A DNA stretch of 64,000 nt from Apoda limacodes (Eukaryota > Arthropoda > Insecta > Lepidoptera > Limacodidae), in assembly GCA_946406115.1 (NCBI GenBank), contig OX291546.1:16175019-16239018 (forward strand). Direction: 5' to 3'. Within the stretch, counting starts at the first letter, position 1; the number at the start of each line of letters is the position of its first letter. The notes under the pieces are model-generated. The model was given only the letters and a program-made list of their open reading frames with translations. It ran no database searches and was not told where the DNA came from. Both the position numbers and the translations under genes were made by a program. Positions 54,311 to 64,000 of the stretch are shown here, piece by piece.

Positions 54311-55138
54311 AACGAAATAAAATCGCAAGTTTAACCCTGGAGCAAAGGGCTGAAATAATATTTCTCTTCGAAGATGGACATAGTATTAGTGCTATATCAC
54401 GAGAACTCAATATATCGCGATTCACTGTGAGGTTTTGGATTATGCGTCACGGCGAAGAAGGGCAAATAACAGATCATAGAAATAATTCAGGACGACGACC
54501 GATACTAACCGCCGCGCAAATAACAGAAATCATTCGTCGTTACGAAGAGAATGGTTTCACACCAACTAGTTATTTTGCTGCTTTATATGGTGTGAGTGCT
54601 CGGACGATCCGACGAGCTTTGCACAATGTTGGACTACACTACAGACACCATGCTATTAAAGTGGAGCTGAAACCTCACCACAAAACAGCCCGACTTAACT
54701 TTGCGCGACGACATCTCGATTTTGATTGGTCGAATACTATATTTAACGATGAAAAAAATTTAAATCAAGCCAAATCGGAAGATTAACTTTATGGCGCTAC
54801 AATCGAACTCGGTATGATGAAGGTCATATTGTGCCTCAGAACGAGTCAGGTGGCATTACAGTAAACTTATGGGGGTGGATGAGCCTTGACGGCGTCAGAG
54901 AACTGGCGTCGTTAGAGAATAGGGCTACGGCCATTAATTATGTGTCGCTTTTGGAAAAAGTGATGCTGCCTACTGTGCACGTAGTGTATCCTGTAACGGA
55001 ATTCCCACACATTACTTACGTTCAAGATAATGCACGGATACACACAGCCCGTGCTACTATGGCGTGGTTCAACCTGCACCGTGACATTCGTCCCATTCAA
55101 TGCCCCGCTCGGTCTGCTGATTTAAACCCTATATAAGT
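54311..55138 (+). pseudogene. Tc1/mariner-type transposase, frameshifted and C-truncated
   Basis: An N-terminal HTH region (LTLEQRAEIIFLFEDGH, ISRELNISRFTVR) without an in-frame ATG is followed by a second HTH (54427-54786, GVSARTIRRALHNVG). IFNDEKN has the first catalytic Asp. A one-base frameshift near 54770 leads to 54831-55136, with VNLWGWMSLDG and VQDNARIHTA (second Asp). It ends SADLNPI followed directly by TAA, where family members have LNPIE, so the catalytic Glu is lost. It is a fossil of the IS630-Tc1-mariner superfamily; terminal repeats were not identified. Confidence 0.85.
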
Positions 55139-55536
55139 CATTTTAAGAAATAAACTCTAGTTTAGCTTCCATACTGCTTAGTAACAAAGTACGAGCCTGC
55201 CCTAATGTGAGATTTTTAGCACCTTATTTGCAACAGCAGAAATCACACAATTTTATTTTAAATTTGAATATAAACATTAAACATTTCGATTGCTGTAATC
55301 ATTTCGAGCTGCAAGTATCTAAATAGCTTTAAGTTAACAGCAATTCGTTTTATGTTTCTGCATTATTATTAAGTAACCCAGATTTTTTGACGGCACGTCA
55401 AACGTACAGTATTCTTTTTTTCATAGAAAATGGCACACTCATTAATAAAGGTTCGCCATCCCTGTCCTAGAGCGATTGATTGTCATATTAGAAAAAAGAT
55501 AATGTATGGTCAATCAAATTATTATAAAATAGACAT
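55139..55536. other. No feature recognised
   Basis: A+T-rich DNA between two transposon fossils. Confidence 0.4.
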
Positions 55537-57115
55537 TTATAACTTGTGACTTAAATGTGTGCATGCAATTGTGATCCTTAAGGTGGTAAACATTTTCTGA
55601 CCGCGACCATACAAGCGATAGAACACGCATAGGGAGGCAAAGTCTCTCCTCCGAGTTAAGGGCTTGATACCGCAAGTGAGTTTGGAATCGTCGACAATTC
55701 TCACAGCCCGTCGTTGAACCGAGTCAAAAGGGCCAAGCTGGTATCCGGGTGCCCAGAGATGGCAGCAGTACTCCATATGGGGCCGGATTTGCGACTTGTA
55801 AAGTAGCAACCTTTGTCCCGAAGTGAAGTACTGCTACGCTCTGTTGAGTACACCAATTTTTTTGGACGCTAGCTTCACCTTGTCCTGCAGATGATCTCGG
55901 AACTGAACATCGCTGGAGACGTCAACATGAAGGATCCCAATACTCTTGGAAATGGAGAGGGGAGTGTTCTGAAATTGTGGGACCACAGTGAGTTGGGTTT
56001 TCTTTGCGGTGAACGCGCAGACTTGTGTCTTTGTAGGGTTAAATCGGACTAAGTTTTCTCGTCCCCAGTCAGAGACGTTGGACAGAGTGATCTTGATTTA
56101 AGACACAAGTTCTTTACGTTTTTCCTCCACCACGGAACGAGGGATGCTAGCTCGATCCTTTTAATAAGCGTCTTCAGTGCTGTCATCTGCATAGAAATGT
56201 TGATGTCCAACATATCATTCATATGCAGTTGACGAGACAGCGTACGAGACAGCACAGAGCCTTGGGGGACACCAGCATTAATGTCCATGTTATCAGAGCA
56301 ACTACCGTCAACTACGGCTCGTATGCGTCTGCCGGGCGAAAAGCTAGCCACCCATTTGCCCAAACCCTCGTGCACTCCGTAAGATCGCAACTTTGATAGA
56401 AGACCCCGGTGCCAGACCAGATCAAACTCCCCCTGACTCTCAATGGCTAGTGCCCATCGGTGTGTGAGATAGACTAGAAGGTCACCAGTCAAGCGACCTC
56501 GGCGAAAGCCATATATTTGGTCGCTGAGCAGGTCGTGTTTTTCTAGGTATCTTAGAAGCGCCTTGGAGAGGAGAGAGATAATAACGATAGGCCTGTAATT
56601 CAATGGATCTGATCTATCGCCCTTTTTGAACACCGGGTGCACATTCGCAGTCTTCCATGAAGTCGGAAATTGCCTAGTATGGTAGGAAAGCGCGAAGAGG
56701 CGCGTGAGTAACTCACATAACTCAGGAGCACACTGTTTAAGCACCATTGCTAGTATACCGTCTGGCCCACTAGATTTATGAATTCTAGAGAACGAAACGT
56801 CCGCCAGACCTCTCGCTGTGTTATGAAGATTTCCGGCATGGTCTTACCGCACCACGGTATAGTAGGTGGTACACGCCTTCGTCGTTCATATTCGAATTAA
56901 GGGGAATAAAAATGCCCAAAAGATTGGCTTTCTGTTTTGCACTATGGGCCGAGTCACTATCGGTCTATCGCAGTGGTGGTAACGAGGACTGGCAGAAGTT
57001 CCCCTCGGCGGCTTTAGCAAACGACCAGAAAACACGACTCCCAGAGGAATTTCTCGGAAGTCGACCACCTATTTTGCCGATGAATAGGATACTCGGCTCT
57101 TTTTAAGTAGCTAGT
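55537..57115 (-). pseudogene. CR1/Jockey-type LINE, RT and tail, decayed
   Basis: From 57115 downward: GSRVFWSFAKAAEGNFCQSS, then VFKKGDRSDPLNYRPI, DQIYGFRRGRLTGD, VVDGSCSDNMDINAGVPQGS (56049-56747). A YADD motif in a shifted frame follows near 56185 (FYADDST). The C-terminal part (55537-55809) reads IRPHMEYCCHLWAPGYQLGP. Endonuclease and 3' end are missing. Confidence 0.86.
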
Positions 57116-58240
57116 ACCTAGGCGACCGAGCTTTGCTGGATTGTTTTTAAAATATTGTCATACAGGTTATATATATTGTCATATAGCGCCATCTCACAAA
57201 ATTTTAAGGCAACAATTGATTATCATTCGTTGGCAACAACTTAAGTACCATAAATTACGAGATGGCGATATGAGAGCGGACAGGAATAAATAGTTATTAC
57301 AAAAGTTTTTTGTGTTAATTAGCGTTTTTACACACAATTAATTATATAGATCAACTTAATTAGCAAAACCGGCCAAGTGCGAGTTGGACTTGCGTAGGAA
57401 GGGTTTCGTATTATTAGCTATAAAAACGACAAAAAAATCACGTATGGGATTTATTAAATATTTAATTTATTTCAATTATTTATTTTTAAAGTGAATATAT
57501 AAATAAATATTATATATATGATAAGGCGAAGGCCTTTACCCAAAACGGTTCATATGTCCAATCCGAAGATAACAAACCATACTAACTCTTCGACTTTATA
57601 TATGTAAGAGATGTAGATTATTATTACATATTATTATTTCCAGTATTCACAAACACGGAGGTATTTTGGTTTTAATGCACGTGTGTACACCAAGTGCTAT
57701 GAAGATTAATTATTTTCTATAGAAATATGAGTTATTATGGGGATAAATTTACGGGTGGGACAGAGCATATGTCAGCTATAACAGATTTTTGTAAATATTA
57801 AAATATAATTTTTTTCATATTCCTGCGATTTTGAAACAATGAATTATTATTACTTAACATAATAATATCCTTCTCCAATAAAATATGCCCATACCAAATT
57901 TTATTAAAACCTTCTAAGCCATCCAGTCAATTTTTTTTTGAAATTGGTTAAATAGTCAGGAAATAATCAAACTTCCCATTCCAAGATTTGACCCAAACAG
58001 GAGAAACTAATATTTGCGTCATAATAAAAAGGTTTGATTTTTTTATTTGGTACGAATATCTTATTCGATGTCCTTTCCAAAGGTTATCCACATTTAAATT
58101 TATATCAAAAGATGTTGGTTTATATATATTCATTAGGAGCCAGAAGAAAATAGCTTTTATTGTGGCCTATTCTGTTTTTGTTTAGCACTGTTTAATTTAT
58201 AGTTGCGTGTCTACTAATGCTTCTTTATGTCAACATTTGT
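57116..58240. other. No gene recognised
   Basis: Includes GCGCCATCTC (about 57187) and its near-complement GAGATGGCG (about 57260), and the repeat motif AAGTGCGAGTTGGACTTGCG. Otherwise A+T-rich. Confidence 0.4.
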
Positions 58241-58525
58241 ATAGTACAACAAATTTTCTGACCCACTGGTCAAAAATAAAACTACAGTCGCCATATTGAA
58301 ATGATGTTAAGACTGAAATACTACAATATGGAGTTGTTAGATTTTAAAGGATCAGCAACGCCCGAGTGATGCGGGGTGTTGCAAGCGTTCAGAAGCTGAT
58401 GAGACCGCCTATACCATCAGGAGGACCGTTAGCTAGTTTAACACCTTACTGGTATAAAAAACTTACAATGACAGTAGCGACTAAACACCTAAAACTTAGA
58501 GAGTCTGAAAAGTTTGTTGCACTAT
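58241..58525. mobile_element. 285-bp MITE with ~24-bp inverted repeats
   Basis: The left end ATAGTACAACAAATTTTCTG and the complement of the right end, ATAGTGCAACAAACTTTTCA, match at about 85%. An internally deleted cousin lies at 10804-10938. Confidence 0.72.
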
Positions 58526-58570
58526 ATGTTTTATGCTAAATAAGATTTTAGAAAAAGAAATATTTATGTT

Positions 58571-58804
58571 TCTCGTATTATAAATGCGAAAGTAACTTTG
58601 TCTGTCTATTAACTCTTCACGCTTAAACTGCTAAACCGATTAAGATGAAAGGCATGGAGATAGTTTTATTCCTTCCTCCCGGGGAAGAAAATAGGCTATT
58701 TGAAAACCGTATGAGTCGTATTTTTATCTATAATTGAGGAATTGCGCTTAAATCCTTCACCGATAACCGAATTTAGGGCGGGTGGGAGTGTGGGCAAAAG
58801 CTAG
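58571..58804 (+). mobile_element. Helitron-like element, copy 2
   Basis: TCTCGTATTATAAATGCGAA start, AACCGAATTTAGGGCGGGTG near the end and GGCAAAAGCTAG terminus. Same family as 11795-12134 (shared GATAACCGAAT...ATTTAGGGCGGG). Confidence 0.65.
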
Positions 58805-58824
58805 TAAGCTATATATATTAAAGG

Positions 58825-59180
58825 GAGTAAACTGACTGACTAATATATCAACGCACAGCCCAAGCTACTGGGGCTAGAGACTAGAAATTTTGCACAAAGG
58901 TTTTGTTATTACGTAGATGAGCACTAGCAAAGGATTTTGCGCAAATCATCCCCTAAAGGGGTAAAACAGGGGCTGCAAGTTTGTATGGAAGTGCGTAATT
59001 CTTGATGTTAAATGCATAAAACTTGGTATTTGGCCTTTTAGATGAAAATTAAGATTTACATTTTTTACCGTTTTTCTGGAAAATCAATCCCTAAAGGGTA
59101 AAATAGGGGATAAAAATTTGTATGGAATTCTGATACTATTGTAGGTAAAACCGTCAAAAGACGAAGTTCGGGCAGAAGCT
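58825..59180 (+). repeat. Common lepidopteran repeat
   Basis: ACTGACTGACTAATATATCA, ACGCACAGCCCAAGCTACTG and an end like GACGAAGTTCGGGCAGAAGC are the pattern of a widespread repeat in moths. Two CCCTAAAGGGGTAAAA-like blocks occur inside (about 58950, 59090). Confidence 0.55.
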
Positions 59181-59519
59181 AATGTGCTGTAAACAGGTTT
59201 GATTAGAGCTGAGGTTATTTCAAAAATAATAAAGGATAAAATTTGTTCTTTTTTGGTTTAGTTAATCGGACGGAAAGTGCAATTTTTGATTTTCGACCAC
59301 CGGGGACCGGAAAATAATTTATGCAAGCCAATCGTTTCATTTAGTCAATAAGGAGCTCCAGGAAACAACTGGCGACCGTGAGTGAAAAATTCATAATGGA
59401 AGGCACTAAGAGCATTCACTAAGTCACTTAAAGTTAAAAGAATTCCGATTTCAGAAGACCATACGAAAATTAATTGGCCAATGATACAGTAAAAGATCAA
59501 GGTTTTCAAAAGGTTTGTA

Positions 59520-59862
59520 AATTTAAACTACCCAAGATTGAGTTATATGAATTTGATGGCGAAGTCTGCACCGGGTTAAAATATTGGAGCTAATTCAAAA
59601 AGATTCATGAAGATGACGAGTTTGGTAAGAAAGACAATTTTATTATTTGTTACAATGTATAGAACTCAAGAGCCCGTGAAGTATTTTCCCCAAACTGCTG
59701 AAGACTATTATAAAGTGATAGACAGATATGCTTGTAAAAGTTTATATTCGAGAACTTTTACATTTACTTATGAGTAACATGACTATCTCTAATGATAAGT
59801 TTCAAGTATCATATGTTTTCGACAAGCTAGAGTCACAGCTGAGATCGCTGGAGTCTCTTAAG
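59520..59862 (+). pseudogene. BEL/Pao-type gag fragment
   Basis: LPKIELYEFDGEV, FKKIHEDDEFGKKDNFII, SRAREVF and, in the ORF 59728-59922, MLVKVYIRELLHLLM then DKLESQLRSLESL follow the order of BEL/Pao Gag. Stops and frame shifts occur between them. It is cut at about 59862 by the repeat that follows. Confidence 0.75.
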
Positions 59863-60290
59863 ACCCGGTACTCCGGCTATAAATTTCAGGATTTACCCGC
59901 CCATATGAATATAACAGTTTGAAACACAGCTATCTAATATCACGTGCACTTGAGCGAGACAAAAGACCACAGCGCTTTTCAGTATAAGTAAACGTGAGCG
60001 CCAATCGGTTTTTAGGTATTTACTAAAAAACTAATTCGATTTTTTTAGATTTCAGTAGAAACAGCCATAGAATTTCTAGTTAGCTAGCCATTAATATGCA
60101 TGTTAATGTTATATATGTTAAAAAAAAGGTCCTGTTTTTATTGAGGCAAATTAATGCTATCGTGTTTTTGGTTGAACAAGACATTAGGTACATGTTATAT
60201 TAGAGTTAATTTTTTAACCTAAAATTAACTACAAGAATTGATTTTTTCCATTTTGAAAAGAGTCACTTGGCGTTGGTCAGCCTCTTAATA
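59862..60290 (+). mobile_element. About 430-bp dispersed element, copy 2 (inverted relative to 19365-19862)
   Basis: AAGACCCGGTACTCCGGC start, AACAGTTTGAAACACAGCTA, CCACAGCGCTTTTCAGTATA and a GGCGTTGGTCAGCCTCTTAA end all match the reverse complement of 19365-19862. The 5' head is truncated, at the junction with BEL gag. Confidence 0.7.
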
Positions 60291-61099
60291 TTGGTAAATA
60301 AACAAACGCACAGTTGCTGTTCCCACTGGTCGAATCCTCGCTGCCGTAAGGCCTACTAAGTGCCTAGCAAAGGCATATCAGAGGGACAACTACAGAGCAA
60401 AGAGATAGTCTTTCTTTAGGCAGAGGTAGGCAACGAAGAAAGTATCACAATGCCCATGCGTAATTTTACCATCAAGTGTAGTAAAAGCGATTCAAAAAAA
60501 TCTAACAAAAAAGATAAATGGGAAAAAATAGCTACTGTTTCAAATCTTGTAACTTCTTGGCCGGTAGATAATGCAAATGTTTGTGCAGTAAGAAAAAAAA
60601 AGGATGAATCACAGCGGCGCAAGTTTGTTAAGAAAATAAATAATTCAACTATTTGATAGAGGAATTTACAGCCGGATGTATATTAATAGTGGATATACTG
60701 TCAAAAAAAAGATAATGTCAGTAAAACAAAAAAATTTAAAATTTAGAAAAATATTCTGGTAAAAAACTTTTTAATTGAATTCTGGAATAATTAAAAAAAA
60801 ATCTTGGTCTCGCAACAAATCATTTTTAGAAGATTCTACTTACAAACAAACCTAAAAAGATGTATGAGATTATAAAATGGAAAATCGTCTTATATTGAAA
60901 AAATCATGAAATAAATAAAGGATAAAAAAGTTCTGGATTTGACTTCAGATTGAGCTTTAGATATAAAACAAAATTGTATAGAATTGGTACCTTTAATAGC
61001 ATATTGAATTAACCGATGTATTGCCACTTCAATTTACCCTAATAAATTAAAGATTGGCATCATGCGACCGATATATAATGGAGATCATAAAGACTATAA
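60291..61099. other. Unassigned
   Basis: Contains a basic, lysine-rich 68-residue plus-strand ORF (60450-60656) without family resemblance. Confidence 0.35.
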
Positions 61100-61720
61100 C
61101 AATTATTGATCCATAGACATATTTTATCATCAATAGACAAAATAATTAAAAGGTTTTTGAGTACTGAAATCAATGCATATCTTATCAAGAACAGTATAAT
61201 TAATAATAAACAATTTGGTTTCCAAAAAATAAATGTACTGCTCAGCTGTTATATGAGTTTCAAATTGCAGTCAACAAGTACTTTAATGAAAAAACACTTG
61301 TTTGTTGTATTCATTGATTTCAGCAAAGCTTCAAAACTTTTTAAATAATTTATTAGGACAAAATGGTACACAGGGAACACTTTATTAAAATGGCTTAAAA
61401 ATTTGTTATATAGCCATAAAAATAGGCAACAAATTAAGTGAACCGAAATATATAGAAGGAGTGCTGTTCACGAGGATCTATTATCGATCCTACTCAATAC
61501 TTGATATATGTCAAGGATATGCCGAATGCTATGAGAAAGAGTACGTACGGTACATCAGTTTCCTGACGACACCTGTCTTTTGGTAGCTCATCAGAGAGAT
61601 AAGGCAGGTCAAATGCTACTGCAAAATGACTATAATCAACTTTGCAAGTAGGTCCATGATGCTGGCTGAGTGATAAACCAGAAAAATCTGAAGCCTAAAT
61701 CTAGTTATTTTTGCATGTTC
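61100..61720 (+). pseudogene. Decayed LINE RT
   Basis: NNKQFGFQKINVL and VVFIDFSKASKLF (61106-61348), then YVKDMPN-like, DDTCLLVAHQRDKAGQML and a following segment are RT motifs in order but in several frames with many stops. Confidence 0.65.
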
Positions 61721-62934
61721 TCACCAATGTTTGCGTCAGAATAATTAAGTGTGTTCATGTACGCCATTACAATTTGATACGTACTTAGGACTTTTAATAA
61801 AATTAATGAAGTGTTTTCATGGCAACATTGTAAGAAGTATGTCTGTAGTAAACTAAGATCAATTATGAGCAGCATAAGTAATCTTAAGGATAAACTACCG
61901 TACAACATATATGGAAGATATACATTAATTATAGTTACAATTGATAAAAATTATGCTTTCAGATAAGATTAAAAATAAATACAAAGTCGATGACAAGGGA
62001 TAATTCAAACATGTTACTTTATGAATGTATCCAACCAGTTTGACTTTGCAATACTTAATAAAAATAAGGAACAAAAATGTTTGATGAAACGTAAACGGCC
62101 AAAAGATTTAAGAAACTTAAGTTAATTGAATTATTAAATTAAACTAATTAAAATAATGTATACGGAAAAATAACAGTTCAATATTTAATCACAAAGATAT
62201 TAACCGAATTACCAGTTAAAATACGAAGCATTATGTATATAAAGAATTAAGCCCTTGAAAAAGGAATTTGCAAAGAATGTTGTAAGCATTTGAGAATAAA
62301 AAAGATAATTAATATTAGACTACTAATAGTCACCAATATCATAAGTGTGTTTTATAAATATGTTGTTTATATGGATCGACTCTCACTTTATAGTTATACC
62401 GAAAAAGGTTTCTTTTGTTGATGATTGTTGAAAATAAAAAAACATAAAACAACACGGCCTTATTGGCAGTTCTACTTTCACCGCCGAACAACATAGTACA
62501 TTTTTAATATCCGTTCAAAATATGTTGACGGCATACAGCTGCGACATTTGAAGATTTTATATGTGCAAATATTTCTACTATTACAGGTAAAAAATTGTGG
62601 GAAAAATTAAGAGAAAAATAATATTTTCACTGACACTGGAAAATATGATAAGTTTATTGATCGGAGCTGATATGACAGCTCAGTTTCTAACCATAAATAT
62701 TGTGAAATTGGATGATGATTTATCAGCAATTAGGATGGACCCTGATTTGAAGGAAATACTCTTTAATTAAAAACGACAAGACACTGTCTGCTGTCACAAT
62801 TTTTGTGGTCAACTCCTCTGTTTCCGACATAAATAAGACACTTTAGGTATTATGGATCCAATAGAAAAGTAAATTTAGAACAAATAAAAGTCAATTTTGA
62901 GAATACGACAACCCTAAACGTGGAAGATAGATAT
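61721..62934. other. No gene recognised
   Basis: A+T-rich; possibly further eroded LINE sequence. Confidence 0.35.
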
Positions 62935-63030
62935 GAGGTACTACTATAATAATATCAGTTTTGTTGATTTGGCAAAAGCTTTCAACACAATATCGCATAT
63001 AATACTTTATTGCGCATAAACAAAGAACAC
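62935..63030 (+). pseudogene. LINE RT scrap
   Basis: FVDLAKAFNTISHIILL is the RT motif with the first catalytic Asp. No neighbouring motifs are readable. Confidence 0.55.
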
Positions 63031-63235
63031 ATATTAAAATTAGCAAAAATTTGACAAATTGGCGGTCTTATCGCTAATAAGCGATCTCTTCCAGACAACC
63101 TTTGGGTAGAGGACACTTTATAGAAAATCTGAGTAGTATGTGCTAACTGAATAAATATTAGTTACGGATCAAAACCCAACAATATGAAATATAATAATAT
63201 ATACAAATGTATAACTAAATTAATAAATATCAAAT

Positions 63236-63304
63236 AATACTAATACACAAACTACTAACCTATAAATAAAATAAAAGATAAACTAATACTAATACACAAA
63301 CTAC
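63236..63304. repeat. 20-bp direct repeat, 49-bp spacing
   Basis: AATACTAATACACAAACTAC at 63236-63255 and 63285-63304, in the presumed 3' untranslated region of the LINE to the right. Confidence 0.8.
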
Positions 63305-63353
63305 ATACATCTTAATTAATATAGATAAATAATCAGTGTAATAATGAGACAGT

Positions 63354-64000
63354 TTAACTGTTTAAATAATGTGTAATTACCAGGTTTTTAAAAATTCTTA
63401 AAGTTTTAGCTTGTTTGACGTCGAAAGGTAAAGCGTTCCATAGTTTTATGGCAGTGACGGTGAATGAGTCATTATATGTTTGAGAATAGTGTGTTGGAGT
63501 TTTTAGCATCAAGTTTGTTGTAGCGCGAAGAACAGTAGACCCTATAAAATTGAAACATTCTTTCAAGTATAACGAGGCAGAAGGATTGAACAGTACGTTG
63601 TAGAGAAGAAATAGAATATGAGTATTCCGGCAAAGGCGAATTGGGAGCCACTTGAGTTTTAATCGAAATTCAGATATGTGATCATATTTACGTAGACCAA
63701 ATATGTATCTAATGCATAGGTTCTGGAGACGCTCAAGCTTATTTAATTGCTCCTCAGTAAGGTCAAGATAGCTAGTATCCGCATAATCGAGAACAGGAAG
63801 CAAAAGGGATCTAGCCAGTGCAATTTTAATGGAAATGGGTAGAAAGTTACGCAGTCTGCTAATAGATTTAGCTGATGCAAATATTTTTCTGCTAACTTCT
63901 TTTAATTGTGGTTGCCATGAAAGTGTCTGGTCTATAACGATACCTAAGTTTTTAACAGTCTCGCTATATGGAATGACTGTTTCGTTTATACTTACTTTAG
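63354..64000 (-). pseudogene. Jockey-like LINE ORF2, C-terminal part (runs off right edge)
   Basis: One open frame from the right edge to a stop at 63354: INETVIPYSETVKNLGIVID, LLLPVLDYADTSYLDLTEE, NLCIRYIFGLRKYDHISEFR and LWNALPFDVKQAKTLRIFKN. This is the region after the RT palm and the end of ORF2, related to 35602-36226. The frame is intact here, so this copy is younger than the others, but the RT core is outside the window. Confidence 0.9.

Noticed and set aside
60450..60656. 68-residue lysine-rich ORF
   Set aside because: Lysine codons reflect A-rich DNA; no homologous block recognised.

Overview
The window looks like an A+T-rich stretch of insect, most likely moth or butterfly (Lepidoptera), genomic DNA. 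Introns are long and full of transposons. Exons have canonical GT/AG borders. Many repeats look like lepidopteran types as I know them: tRNA-headed SINEs, Helitron-like elements with TC...CTAG ends, and Jockey-, Daphne/CR1- and RTE-like LINEs. The species cannot be named from the sequence alone.

One host gene is recognisable. It is a multidrug-resistance-associated ABC transporter of the ABCC4/MRP4 type on the minus strand. Sixteen exons can be placed between 42931 (5' side) and 10987 (3' side), about 2.6 kb of coding sequence. They run from the start of the first transmembrane domain through a complete first nucleotide-binding domain (Walker A, Q-loop, signature, Walker B, H-loop) into the second transmembrane domain. 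The N-terminal exon(s) and the whole second nucleotide-binding domain were not found. Splice phases agree at fourteen of fifteen junctions; the exception is between 30349-30470 and 28490-28618.

Layout. Positions 1-8632 are a nest of retroelements. A minus-strand LINE is split by a young 6.7-kb LTR retrotransposon (250-6973) with a clean AGTC target duplication. That element keeps gag, protease and integrase but has no reverse transcriptase or RNase H. From 8633 to 42931 the ABC exons alternate with LINE pieces, at least five copies of one SINE family, foldback/MITE elements, two kinds of minisatellite, a THAP-domain fossil and a Jockey-like LINE. From 42932 to 64000 I see no host gene. It holds a nearly full-length LINE with an esterase-like ORF1, two Tc1/mariner-type transposase fossils, further LINE fragments, a BEL/Pao gag fragment and a LINE that runs off the right edge.

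No CRISPR array, operon, rRNA or functional tRNA gene was seen. Apart from the transporter, nearly everything recognisable is mobile DNA, most of it broken by stops, frameshifts or nested insertion.
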